Shown: one piece after another, positions 6,089 to 13,946 of the stretch
How the letters are laid out: each line of letters begins with the position of its first letter
How positions within the stretch are numbered: the first letter of the stretch is position 1
Source: Pseudomonas sp.
GTDB lineage: Bacteria > Pseudomonadota > Gammaproteobacteria > Pseudomonadales > Pseudomonadaceae
Length of the DNA: 14,122 bases
Direction: 5' to 3'
Assembly: GCA_007117785.1 (NCBI GenBank)
Contig: SKFV01000291.1
Location: 1 to 14,122 of the forward strand
Position numbers and translations under genes: made by a program
The notes under the pieces: generated by a model
Told to the model about the DNA's origin: nothing
The model's input: only the letters and a program-made list of their open reading frames with translations
Database searches by the model: none

Positions 6089-7252
6089 TTAACCCGTTTT
6101 CATGTGACTTGGGCTTTTTTCAGCGTGGGCACGACCTGACAGTAAGCCGCCGAAGAGCAGGCACAGTCCTAGCAGTACGGCTATCTCACGCCAGATCGCA
6201 GACAGGGGTACCCCCATCTGATTGATCGACAGGAAGCCCTGGATTCCGGGTTTGGCCGGAATCAGTTTGCTTATCCAGTCCAGCCAGGTTGGCAGGTTGT
6301 CGGCAGGCCAGGCAAAGCCAGCGGTAAATACGATTGGCAAAGAGGTGAGCAGAACCACGATGGTGGGCAACTCGGGGCGCGGCAACACGTAGCCGAGCCA
6401 GAGGGCAAATAGTGTGGCCGCCACAAAGAACAGGCTGCTGAAGAGCAACAGATCTGCGGGCGCTGCGACATGGGGCACGCCATAGAGCTGGAAGAAAAAG
6501 CCGAAATAGAGCATGGCAAACAGCAGATAAATCGCTACAAAGTTGACCAGGCGCAGCAGCAAGGATAACCCCAGTGGGGGTGCCGGGCGACCAAGCCGGC
6601 GGCGCGCCCGGTCCTTGACCGTGAGACTGCCGGCAGCAATCAGCAGGGTCTGGTGCAGGATCAGCACAAAAACCGCCGGCACGATGTAATTGATGTAGCC
6701 GCCGGTGGGGTTGAAGGCCGGGTGGCTTACCAGTCGCATAGGCATGACCTGGCCAGGAATTCGCGCCGGGTTCTCGCCTTTCAGCAGGCTCATGATCACC
6801 TGGCTTTCCACTGACAGGGTGATGGCTGCCGTCATCAGCCCTTCCACCACGTTGCCGTAGATCAGAAAGTAGCTGGCATCCCCCGCAAAGGACAGGCTGG
6901 TCGGTCGACCCATAAACACATCCCGTTCAAAACCGGCGGGAATAATCATCAGGCCATGCACCTTGCCATTGGCCAGCAAGTGTTCGGCCTCGTGCATGCT
7001 GAGTGGTTGGGCGGCTACCCGGATTTGCGGCGTGGCGTCAGTCATGCGGATCAATTGCCGGGCCAGTGCCGTATGGTCCTGATTCAGCACGGCGATGGCC
7101 TGCTCACCGGGTACGCTGCGTTGATAGGGCAGTGGGTAAAGCACGGCGTAGAAGAGCAAGCCGCCGGCGAGTACCAGCAAGACGGAATGGTCGGTAAAGA
7201 TGTGGGCCAGTTCAGTCTTCCAGGTGTGCCACAGGGTCTGCCAGCTGTTCAT
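6089..7252 (-). CDS. ABC-2 type permease, second subunit of the exporter operon
   Basis: The 387-residue product has the layout of ABC-2 membrane subunits of drug or polymer exporters (YhhJ-like): one helix near the N-terminus (about 22-42), a periplasmic domain of about 130 residues (VPGEQAIAVLNQDHTALARQLIRM...), and then about five helices (about 180-206, 225-250, 258-280, 290-312 and 355-375). The periplasmic part has the usual 'AIAVxNxDxSxxxxxL' opening and the NGKVHGLMIIPAGFERDV segment. It has no nucleotide-binding motifs. Its ATG overlaps the stop of the preceding permease gene by 4 bp (ATGA, 7249-7252), indicating coupled translation and probably an obligate heterodimer. The gene runs in the order TolC, HlyD, permease, permease; no ATPase gene is in the cluster. 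Confidence 0.88.
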   Translation of the reverse strand: MNSWQTLWHTWKTELAHIFTDHSVLLVLAGGLLFYAVLYPLPYQRSVPGEQAIAVLNQDHTALARQLIRMTDATPQIRVAAQPLSMHEAEHLLANGKVHGLMIIPAGFERDVFMGRPTSLSFAGDASYFLIYGNVVEGLMTAAITLSVESQVIMSLLKGENPARIPGQVMPMRLVSHPAFNPTGGYINYIVPAVFVLILHQTLLIAAGSLTVKDRARRRLGRPAPPLGLSLLLRLVNFVAIYLLFAMLYFGFFFQLYGVPHVAAPADLLLFSSLFFVAATLFALWLGYVLPRPELPTIVVLLTSLPIVFTAGFAWPADNLPTWLDWISKLIPAKPGIQGFLSINQMGVPLSAIWREIAVLLGLCLLFGGLLSGRAHAEKSPSHMKTG

Positions 7253-8397
7253 GGTGACACCTGCTCGGCCGGATTTATGGTCATGCGTTCAGGCAGTGCA
7301 TGAATGGCCAGCGGCAACACCAGCAGAAACAGCAGAAGCGCCAGCAGAGGCGGCAACAGCACGGTCAGTCCGGCGCCATGATCAGCGACCGCGATCTGTA
7401 ATTGCATATAGTGTGTCGAGGGCATCAGCCCACCCCAGGCCCAGGCCAGCGCGTTCATATCGCCGCGCGGAAAGGTGATGCCCATGAAGGCAAAGGCGGG
7501 TGCCAGGTAGGCGGCGCAAATGCTCAAGGCACGCACCTTGTTAGGCAGTATGGCCAGTATCAGCGTGGCCATGCTTTGCACCGCGAGCACCATGACCGCC
7601 ATGCCGGCGATCAGCCAGAGAATATTGCCGGCCGGCTGCCAGCCCAGCCAGTAATGGAACAGCGCCAACATCAACAGCCCTTGCAGCCACAGCAGCAGGA
7701 ACAACGGTGCAAGCAATTGATAGCAGGCTCGGCTGCGAGGTCCGAAACCGGCTGGTAGTGGGGCCTGCTCCAGGCGCCAGGCAAGCAGCAATACGGTGCT
7801 GGCCACAATGAGAATCTGCCAGGCCGCCGGGGCGATGGAGGTCACCAGAAAAAGCGCATAATTCATCCCCGGGTTATACAGGGAGGTGATCTGGGGCCTG
7901 AGTGGTGCAGCACCGGCCATAGCCTGCGGCAGGCTTTGCCCCTGGCCCAGACGCATGGCTACGCCGCTTTCGGCGGCAAAGTTGAAACTGATCTCGGTAA
8001 GGGCCGACGAAATGAATTTACCCGCCAGCAGATACTGGCTGTTGTAGAAGGCGGTGACCTCGGGGCTGGTGCCCCGCAGCAAGTCACGACCAAAGTTAGC
8101 AGGAATGATCAGCAGGGCAAGGACGTCTCCGCGCTTGAGTGCTTCTGAGCCCTCATGGGCTGACGGGTAATGGTTCTGCAGGTTCAACGCCGGGCTGGCA
8201 TTCAACTCACGTTGCAGGGCGCGCGCCTCAGCACTGTGGTCCAGATCAACCACGCCGACGGGCAGGGACTGTGGTGAACCCGTGACAAACACGGCGATAA
8301 ACAGCAGGGTCACCAGTGGCGGCAGCCAGACGGTCAAGGCCAGCAACCAGGGTTGCCGGCGCAATGCCGACCAGCCAGTCAGAGCGGTGGTTGTCAT
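7249..8397 (-). CDS. ABC-2 type permease, first subunit of the exporter operon
   Basis: The product is 382 residues from ATG 8397. An in-frame GTG at 8406 would add three residues and is about equally likely: AAGG lies 10 nt before it, while GAG lies 8 nt before the ATG. Layout matches its partner: an N-terminal helix (about 15-38), a periplasmic domain beginning LPVGVVDLDHSAEARALQREL with KRGDVLALLIIPANFGRDLL, then about five helices from residue 180 onward. YNPGMNYALFLV (about 173-184) just before the second helix is typical of the family. The two permeases share architecture but are clearly diverged, which suggests an old duplication. It begins 12-21 nt after the HlyD gene stop and overlaps the next gene by 4 bp. 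Exported substrate unknown. Confidence 0.88.
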   Translation of the reverse strand: MTTTALTGWSALRRQPWLLALTVWLPPLVTLLFIAVFVTGSPQSLPVGVVDLDHSAEARALQRELNASPALNLQNHYPSAHEGSEALKRGDVLALLIIPANFGRDLLRGTSPEVTAFYNSQYLLAGKFISSALTEISFNFAAESGVAMRLGQGQSLPQAMAGAAPLRPQITSLYNPGMNYALFLVTSIAPAAWQILIVASTVLLLAWRLEQAPLPAGFGPRSRACYQLLAPLFLLLWLQGLLMLALFHYWLGWQPAGNILWLIAGMAVMVLAVQSMATLILAILPNKVRALSICAAYLAPAFAFMGITFPRGDMNALAWAWGGLMPSTHYMQLQIAVADHGAGLTVLLPPLLALLLFLLVLPLAIHALPERMTINPAEQVSP

Positions 8398-8418
8398 CAG
8401 CTGCACTCGTCAGCAGCC

Positions 8419-9396
8419 TTAGGGCTGCAGTTCCAGAATGACACTCATGCCGGCGCGTAACCCCGGTACGGGATCAACCGGATGCATCTCTACCTCGAAG
8501 GTACGCATATCGAAACCGCGTCCGGGTACAGTGGCCCGCCAGGTGGCAAAGTCACCTAGTACGGCGACATGGGTGACCCGAAAACGTGCATAGTGGTCGA
8601 GCGCGGGAATGTGCAGCTCAAACTCTGCACCTTCCGGTATTTTGGCCAGCAAATCCTCGCGTACATTGAACAGCGCCCAGGCTTCGTCCAGATCGGTCAG
8701 CATGACCACCGGAAAGCCCTGGGGTACGAGTTCGCCGGGGCTGAGCAGTACATTGCTGACCACGCCGGCATGGTGGGCGTGAGCCATGGTGTCTTCCAGC
8801 AGTTCGGTGACTTCATCGCGCAGACTGGTGGTGGCCGCTTCCCCGGCGCGGCTGGCGGTGCGGGCTTCTTCCCGTGGCCCGGTCTCGGCCAGTTGCAGAA
8901 TCTCGCCGGCGGTAACGCGGGTTTTCTGCGCGATCTGCCAGAAGGTGAAGGCCTCATCCAGTCGCTGCCGGGCGACGACCCCCTGGTCAGCCAGTGAGCG
9001 CACCCGCTCATAGGTGGAACGCGCCAGCGCCTCGGCGGCCTGAGCCTTTTCAAACTCGCTGCGTGCGGCAGCAACCTTTTCTTCGCGGGTACCGCCTTCA
9101 ACGGCCTGGGCCAGGGAGCGGCTGATGGTGTCCAGCGCTTCGATCTGGGTCAGCTTGGCCTCCAGTTCCGGGCTGTCGATACGAAACAGCAAGTCATCCA
9201 CATTCACCGCGCTGCCGCGCCTGACATTGACCTCGGCCAGACGCCCGGGAATCTTTGACGACACCATGTATTGCCGCGCTTCGATCTGACCTTGCAGGTG
9301 AATCGGTGGGCTGCTGTAGGCACGCCAGAAGACGATGCTGACAACCACGATGACAACAGCCAGTAAAGGCAGGATAACCAGCAGGCGTTTACTCAC
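8419..9396 (-). CDS. HlyD/EmrA-type membrane fusion protein
   Basis: The 325-residue periplasmic adaptor is anchored by one N-terminal helix (about 5-24). The first half of the lipoyl-like domain lies at about 38-75 (QGQIEARQYMVSSKIPGRLAEVNVRRGSAV), followed by a coiled-coil hairpin at about 76-200 and the second lipoyl half at about 206-236 (HAGVVSNVLLSPGELVPQGFPVVMLTD). A beta-barrel follows, ending in GLRAGMSVILELQP. Such adaptors link an inner membrane pump to a TolC-type channel. The start is a GTG at 9396, overlapping the TolC-type gene stop as GTGA (9393-9396). This overlap, and the lysine/arginine start of the product (MSKRLL) leading into the helix, support it. Order and spacing place it in one operon with the permeases downstream. 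Confidence 0.92.
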   Translation of the reverse strand: MSKRLLVILPLLAVVIVVVSIVFWRAYSSPPIHLQGQIEARQYMVSSKIPGRLAEVNVRRGSAVNVDDLLFRIDSPELEAKLTQIEALDTISRSLAQAVEGGTREEKVAAARSEFEKAQAAEALARSTYERVRSLADQGVVARQRLDEAFTFWQIAQKTRVTAGEILQLAETGPREEARTASRAGEAATTSLRDEVTELLEDTMAHAHHAGVVSNVLLSPGELVPQGFPVVMLTDLDEAWALFNVREDLLAKIPEGAEFELHIPALDHYARFRVTHVAVLGDFATWRATVPGRGFDMRTFEVEMHPVDPVPGLRAGMSVILELQP

Positions 9397-10823
9397 GGGA
9401 TGGGCTCCCCTTGATCCAGGTAGACAAACAAGTGCTCGGGGTGGCCGCTGAGGCTGAGCACCTGCGCCAGCGACAGTACGAAGCGGAAGGCTGCGGTATC
9501 GCGGCGGGTTTGTGTGGCGGAGAGAAAGGTCTGCGCATCCACCACATCCAGTGCTCGTCCAAGCCCTTCGGCAAAGGCCAGTTTCTGCAGGCGCAGGGTC
9601 TCTTCGGCCAACTCAAGCGTGCTGGCAAGTTCGCGGTATTCCACCAGGGCATGGCGGGCTTCGCGGTACTGGCGATCAAGCAGCAGCTCCAGCTTGCGCC
9701 GGGTAGCACTGTGCAGGTGGCCGACCTCATCCACCGTGCTCTGCGCTGCCTGCACCCTGCCACGCCGGCCGTGACGATCGACCAGCGGCATGCGTACGCC
9801 GACACCCAACAGCCAGTCAGGCGTCAGATCACTGGCAAGAGAGTCATCTTCGTACAGGTTGTAACTGCCAAACAGGAACACATTGGGTTGATACAAGCCG
9901 CGGCTGGCGCGGGTCACACTCTCGGCCTGGGCGCGCTGGGTATGCAGAAGCTGCAGGCCAGGATGGTTGTTCAGCCCGGCTTGCAGTTCGGCCAGCATGG
10001 GCAGGTTGTCGATAGTAAATAGCCTGGAGTCTGGTTGTGGGCCCTGCTGCGTGGCCGACAGGCTGTTGGACTGGTAATGCACCATCGAGGCTAGCGCATC
10101 CCGGGCGCCGTCACGCTGGTCGCGCAGTGCTGCGGTTGTGATGCGCGCCTTGTCATGCGCCGCCTGGGCGGCAAGCCGCTCTACCCGGGCAATCTGGAAC
10201 TCGTCTTCCATCGCCTGGGCCGAGGCATAATGTCGGGACAGGGTGTCTTCCGCCTGTTCCTGGGTCGCCAGCATGCGCTCAGCCATGACCAGACCATAAT
10301 AAGCCAGCACCAGCTCAAGGAAACGCGCGTGGCGAATTTCCTCCAATAACAGCTCGGCTTCACGGTCACCCAGTTGCAGGAGTTCGCGTGTGGAGCTGAT
10401 CTTGCCACCGGTATACAGGGGCCAGAACAGCGCCAGCGAACTGCGTGAAACATTGCGGCTGGTTACCGGCGTGCGGAAGGCATCGGGCCCGCCGAGCAAG
10501 TTGACCAGCAATTGCCCGGGAATGCTGTCAGCAGCACCGCTCAGCGGGTTGAGTGCCAGCGCATCTACCTCGATGGGACTGTCGAGTCGGGTATAGGAGC
10601 CCAGCAGGTCAATCTGCGGCAGCAGCAGGCTGTTGCTGTCGGTCAGTAATGCAGCGGCCCGCGCTTGGGCCGCCTGCCCGGCGGCCAGGTTGTCATCCAG
10701 TTGCACCACACGCTGCCAGGCTTCGGGCAGGGTCAGTTGCGGGCTGGCGGCTTGGCTTGAGGCCTGGCCCAGACTGGCAATGGACAGACCCAGGACAGCA
10801 AGGGGGATGCGGACAGTTCTCAA
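9393..10823 (-). CDS. TolC-type outer membrane efflux protein
   Basis: The 476-residue product has a signal peptide (MRTVRIPLAVLGLSIASLGQASSQA, cleavage near residue 25) and the two tandem outer membrane efflux protein repeats expected for a TolC-like trimeric channel: long alpha-helical stretches with Ala, Gln, Leu and Arg heptads (about 30-240 and 265-470). LTLPEAWQRVVQLDDNL at the mature N-terminus and PNVFLFGSYNLYEDD in the second half are characteristic. The length is normal. The start is a TTG: no ATG or GTG lies suitably in frame, and GGAG is placed 7 nt upstream (+ strand 10831-10834). It is the first gene of the exporter operon, reading from the promoter near 10870-10899, and its stop overlaps the next start by 4 bp. 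Confidence 0.92.
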   Translation of the reverse strand: MRTVRIPLAVLGLSIASLGQASSQAASPQLTLPEAWQRVVQLDDNLAAGQAAQARAAALLTDSNSLLLPQIDLLGSYTRLDSPIEVDALALNPLSGAADSIPGQLLVNLLGGPDAFRTPVTSRNVSRSSLALFWPLYTGGKISSTRELLQLGDREAELLLEEIRHARFLELVLAYYGLVMAERMLATQEQAEDTLSRHYASAQAMEDEFQIARVERLAAQAAHDKARITTAALRDQRDGARDALASMVHYQSNSLSATQQGPQPDSRLFTIDNLPMLAELQAGLNNHPGLQLLHTQRAQAESVTRASRGLYQPNVFLFGSYNLYEDDSLASDLTPDWLLGVGVRMPLVDRHGRRGRVQAAQSTVDEVGHLHSATRRKLELLLDRQYREARHALVEYRELASTLELAEETLRLQKLAFAEGLGRALDVVDAQTFLSATQTRRDTAAFRFVLSLAQVLSLSGHPEHLFVYLDQGEPIP

Positions 10824-11142
10824 GGGTCTGCTCCATTCCGGTTGGCTTATTGTTATTGCCGCAACTACCCGTATAAAAAAAAGGCGATTGAAGTGTCATG
10901 GCTAAAGCCTAGCAAAGATTTCACGCAAGACAGCTATAAAAACAACACACCTGTAATGGCTGGTTGCACATCCGTAGACTATTCTTGAACGGCGTGTCTT
11001 ACGTTTGATGGGACGGGTTTGCTGTTTTAAAAAGAGTTATCAAGTAGGTCTGCGCCACTCAAAGGCCTGACATGTTGTCCGCATCTCCTTCTCACCGCCT
11101 GCCTTGAGATCGACAGCAGGTGCCTTCTGGAGATCACGAGCC
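10824..11142. other. Divergent intergenic region between exporter operon and Ntn hydrolase
   Basis: This 319-bp stretch separates divergently transcribed genes. It contains the leader and candidate promoter of the exporter operon at its left end, a small imperfect palindrome GGCT-AA-AGCC next to the -35 box (about 10900-10909), and the ribosome site GGAG (11129-11132) of the hydrolase at its right end. I see no gene and no clear promoter for the hydrolase. The AT-rich middle (about 10915-10960 and 11020-11045) could bind regulators. Confidence 0.6.
10870..10899 (-). promoter_or_regulatory. Candidate sigma70 promoter of the exporter operon
   Basis: Reading the minus strand, ATGACA (10899-10894, 5 of 6 to TTGACA) and TATACG (10875-10870, 4 of 6 to TATAAT) are 18 nt apart. 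Transcription would begin near 10863, giving a leader of about 40 nt to the TTG at 10823. The spacer contains an eight-T run reaching into the -10 box, which would make the promoter bendable and prone to length variation. Confidence 0.5.
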
Positions 11143-12297
11143 ATGCCAAGTCTTACCTTCCTTCGTGTGTATGTTGTTTCGGTCCTGATTGCAGTGGTGG
11201 GTACCACTTCCGTTGCATTGGCATGCACGTCACTTTTGTACGGCGATGCCAAAGTCGGGTTTTATGCCGCCCGAACCATGGAACTGCCCATGGAATTACC
11301 CTACAAGGTCTCCTACTTCCCGACGGGAACCAGCTTTGGTTCAAAGGCTGACAAGCACCATGTGCTGGAGTTTACCAGTCAGCATGCCTTTATCGCGGTC
11401 ACCGTTCCGGACCCTGTTTCGCATGATGTGAAAGTGACGGAAGGGGTGAATGACCGAGGCCTCAGTTTCAGTGTGCTGGCCTTTGCCGACACGAAAGGGC
11501 CGGTTTCCATGGTCGATAACACGCACGCTGTACTTGCTGCCATTGATCTGGGTGCCTGGGCGCTGTCCCAGTTCGGCACGGTTGCAGAGGTCAAGCAGGC
11601 TTTGGAGAAGCAGCCCGTTATGGTGACCGCGCTGTTACCCGAGGGCTTGATGGAAACGCCGTTTCATTACACGGTGCACGACGCCACAGGCAAATCCATT
11701 GTTATTGAGTTCTACGCGGGTGAGCAAAACGTGATTGATAATCCGTTGGGCGTAATGACCAACGGGCCGGAGTTCTCCTGGCACATGACCAATCTGAACA
11801 ACTACACCTTCATGAGCAATATTGATCAATCCAAACTGGAGCTGAATGGCGTCAAGCTGGTGCAACCCGACTCCGGTATTGCCACAGCAGGATTGCCGGC
11901 ATCCAATACCTCGGTGGGTCGCTTTGTTCGTGCAGTGTATTACTCGCACTTCGCTGAGAAAGCTGACGATGCAGAGGGTGCGATTACCACTTTGTCGCGG
12001 ATCATGAACAACTTTGATCGTCCGCGGGGCATAAGCATCGACAATCGTTTTCACGATCAGATCGCCAATATCACTGCTCCGGGCGTCAATCACAATCGCG
12101 TGTATACCTCCGAGTACACATCCTGGACATCCCTGATTGACCTCAAGAAAAGGCATTTTTATCTGAGAACTTACGATAGCCTGAACTTTATTCGCTTTGA
12201 CTTGAGTTCCCTGGCGCAAATCAGTGAAGTGCGTCACGCTGAACTCAAGGACATTGCGCACGACCAGTACAAAGCGAGCAATGCATTTACGCATTGA
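11143..12297 (+). CDS. Exported choloylglycine hydrolase/penicillin acylase family amidase
   Basis: The 384-residue product is an Ntn hydrolase cleaving linear (non-peptide) amide bonds. ATG 11143 follows GGAG (11129-11132). Residues 1-27 form a signal peptide ending in SVALA, and cleavage would expose Cys28, the family's nucleophile, as the mature N-terminus. Other expected active-site positions are Arg44 (in AARTME), Asn103 (in EGVNDRGLSFSVL), Asn207 (in VMTNGPEFSWHMTNLNNY) and Arg260 (in SVGRFVRA). The residue usually Asp a few positions after the first Arg is Glu47 here. Gram-negative relatives hydrolyse penicillin V, bile salts or long-chain N-acyl homoserine lactones; the substrate cannot be read from sequence. 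The enzyme should act in the periplasm. It is divergent from the exporter operon. An in-frame TTG at 11104 is rejected as it would bury the signal peptide. Confidence 0.88.
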   Translation: MPSLTFLRVYVVSVLIAVVGTTSVALACTSLLYGDAKVGFYAARTMELPMELPYKVSYFPTGTSFGSKADKHHVLEFTSQHAFIAVTVPDPVSHDVKVTEGVNDRGLSFSVLAFADTKGPVSMVDNTHAVLAAIDLGAWALSQFGTVAEVKQALEKQPVMVTALLPEGLMETPFHYTVHDATGKSIVIEFYAGEQNVIDNPLGVMTNGPEFSWHMTNLNNYTFMSNIDQSKLELNGVKLVQPDSGIATAGLPASNTSVGRFVRAVYYSHFAEKADDAEGAITTLSRIMNNFDRPRGISIDNRFHDQIANITAPGVNHNRVYTSEYTSWTSLIDLKKRHFYLRTYDSLNFIRFDLSSLAQISEVRHAELKDIAHDQYKASNAFTH

Positions 12298-12525
12298 AGA
12301 TGATGCCGACCTGCCCTTGCTTTAGGGCATTGCTAACCACGCCCGTAATCACTGACCATTGATGGCCTGTGCGTTACAAGATGTTAATCCTGTGGGCAGC
12401 CTTGACCTGCGTTTGATTGTTCTGGCTGACATTTGTCGAGCATTATGAAGCTAGCAATCCGTGGCTACTTGATAAGACAACTTGAGATCAGGATTCAGGC
12501 ACCCAAAGCAGACTGGAATGCGGAC
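12298..12525. other. Convergent intergenic gap with a weak hairpin
   Basis: No gene is visible between the two convergent genes. A small hairpin TGCCCT (12312-12317) / AGGGCA (12324-12329), loop TGCTTT, starts 14 nt after the hydrolase stop and is a weak terminator candidate lacking a T-run. Confidence 0.4.
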
Positions 12526-13680
12526 TCATTCCAGCCAGTCAGGTAATTGACGGTTGAGCTGCAGTTTCTCGCTGATGGTGTGCCCAGTCAGGGCATAGCC
12601 ATGAAGCTGGCCCTCTGAATCACGAAACAAGGCCCGTAGCCCACCCTCCAGCGATTCTACTTGCCATGCACCGGATGTTGCTGTGAGGGGTGGAGATACG
12701 ACGAGTGGGCATGCCGGTGTCTTTATTATCACCGGCATGGGGCCATAACTCAATCTGCTGGGTTCGCCAGCGAGGGTTTTGGCCAAAGCTCTTGCTGCGG
12801 CCATTAAAGGCATGACATACATGAGATTGAGACCATGCACTTCAGCACAATCACCCAGCGCATAAACATGTGGATCGGAGGTACGCAGGTAACGGTCAAC
12901 GCCAATACCCCGCTTGCACGCCAGCCCCGCGGCGGTGGCCAGCTCAGTATTGGGCTGTAAGCCAATGGCGGACAGTCCCTGGTCAGCCTGTAATTGATCG
13001 CCATTGTCGAGGGTTAGCTGCAATCCCTTGCTGTATGCCTGCATGCCAACCACACTGCGTCCGAGATGAAAGGTCACACCCTGCGCTTCAAGGGCTTGCT
13101 GAACGGCTGTGGCGACTGGGGCGGGGATCAGCCCCGACATGATCTGGGTGTCCGGTGCTACTACATGAATATCCAGTCCGGCAGCCAACAGGTCATTGGC
13201 AAACTCGCAGCCAATGAGTCCGGCACCAATGATCACCACCCGCTGCTGTGCGCCAAGCGCCTCACGAAAGCGCGCATAATCTTGCAGATCGTTGATCGAC
13301 AGTATCTTGTCCTGCAAGCGGTCGACCCCGGGAAGTTGCCGGGGGCTGGCGCCACAGGCCAGCACAAGATCACTGTAGGCGAGCCAGCCACCGGCATGCT
13401 CGACTCGCCGTTGGGTAGGATCAATAGCAGTCACATGGGTATGTGTCAGTATTTGGGCCCCCAATTGATCGGCCATGCTGGCAGCCACTTTCATGACCAG
13501 TGCTTCGGCTGTCTTGTCCTTGGCAAAACCGGTAGATAGCATAGGCTTGGAGTAAGAGCAGCCATCGTCACGGGAGATCAGTATCATCTCGCGCTGTGTA
13601 TCGAGTTTGCGTAGCTCTCTGGCCAGATTGTAACCCGCAAGGCCGGTGCCAAGAATAATGAGTGGTGCAGTATCAGCCAA
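12526..13680 (-). CDS. Rubredoxin-NAD+ reductase
   Basis: The product is a two-dinucleotide FAD enzyme that passes electrons from NADH to rubredoxin. From a TTG at 13680 it is 384 residues, matching the remembered length of the P. aeruginosa homologue, and begins (M)ADTAPLIILGTGLAG, aligning with that protein's start. GAGGAG (13687-13692) sits 6 nt ahead of the TTG. An ATG at 13704 would add eight residues that encode the ribosome site itself, so I reject it. Motifs: FAD-binding GTGLAG (11-16), DDGCSYSKPMLSTGF (38-52) typical of the family, NADH-binding GAGLIG (152-157), and the second FAD contact TSDPHVYALGDCAE (267-280). NLMYVMPLMAAARALAKTLAG and MPVIIKTPACPLVV complete the match. Cytoplasmic. 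It lies 33 nt downstream of the rubredoxin gene, its electron acceptor, and probably shares its mRNA. Pathways served may be alkane hydroxylation or oxidative stress defence; no hydroxylase gene is present here. Confidence 0.93.
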   Translation of the reverse strand: MADTAPLIILGTGLAGYNLARELRKLDTQREMILISRDDGCSYSKPMLSTGFAKDKTAEALVMKVAASMADQLGAQILTHTHVTAIDPTQRRVEHAGGWLAYSDLVLACGASPRQLPGVDRLQDKILSINDLQDYARFREALGAQQRVVIIGAGLIGCEFANDLLAAGLDIHVVAPDTQIMSGLIPAPVATAVQQALEAQGVTFHLGRSVVGMQAYSKGLQLTLDNGDQLQADQGLSAIGLQPNTELATAAGLACKRGIGVDRYLRTSDPHVYALGDCAEVHGLNLMYVMPLMAAARALAKTLAGEPSRLSYGPMPVIIKTPACPLVVSPPLTATSGAWQVESLEGGLRALFRDSEGQLHGYALTGHTISEKLQLNRQLPDWLE

Positions 13681-13713
13681 ATTGAACTCCTCGCATGCAG
13701 TCATCAGGGTCAG

Positions 13714-13878
13714 TCAAGACTCGAACAGTTCGAAATCCTCTTTGCCAACACCACAATCAGGGCATTGCCAGTCAGCCGGAACGTCTTCCCAGGGCGTGCC
13801 TGGTGCAATTCCGTCATCGGGCCAACCTTCGGCCTCATCGTATATCAGTCCGCAAACGACACATTGCCACTTCTTCAT
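13714..13878 (-). CDS. Rubredoxin
   Basis: This 54-residue iron protein starts MKKWQCVVCGLIYDEAEGWP and ends with CPDCGVGKEDFELFES. The four iron-binding cysteines are in CVVCG (residues 6 and 9) and CPDCG (39 and 42), and the aromatic core residues Trp4, Tyr13, Trp30 and Trp37 are present. It is a small cytoplasmic one-electron carrier of the Pseudomonas RubA type, taking electrons from the rubredoxin reductase encoded immediately downstream. AAAGAG lies ahead of the ATG with slightly long spacing. P. aeruginosa carries two tandem rubredoxins beside its reductase, as I recall; here only one is present within the window. Confidence 0.95.
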   Translation of the reverse strand: MKKWQCVVCGLIYDEAEGWPDDGIAPGTPWEDVPADWQCPDCGVGKEDFELFES

Positions 13879-13927
13879 ACTGTCACTCTTTAACAGTTAA
13901 ACCATAACATCAGGATGATTTGGGTTA

Positions 13928-13942
13928 TTGGCAGGCTGCCAA
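13928..13942 (-). terminator. Short hairpin after the ABC ATPase gene
   Basis: TTGGCA (13928-13933) and TGCCAA (13937-13942) form a 6-bp stem with loop GGC, 4 nt after the ATPase stop. There is no T-run, so termination is uncertain; it may alternatively be an operator upstream of rubredoxin. Confidence 0.35.
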
Positions 13943-13946
13943 GCAG

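Noticed and set aside
11140..11230. Lipoprotein signal (lipobox) in the amidase
   Set aside because: The residues before Cys28 are VALA, with Leu at -2 and Ala at -3, a poor lipobox; the cysteine is better explained as the Ntn nucleophile.
11635..12294. 219-codon open frame on the minus strand
   Set aside because: It is the antisense shadow of the amidase gene, which has a signal peptide, family motifs and a good ribosome site.
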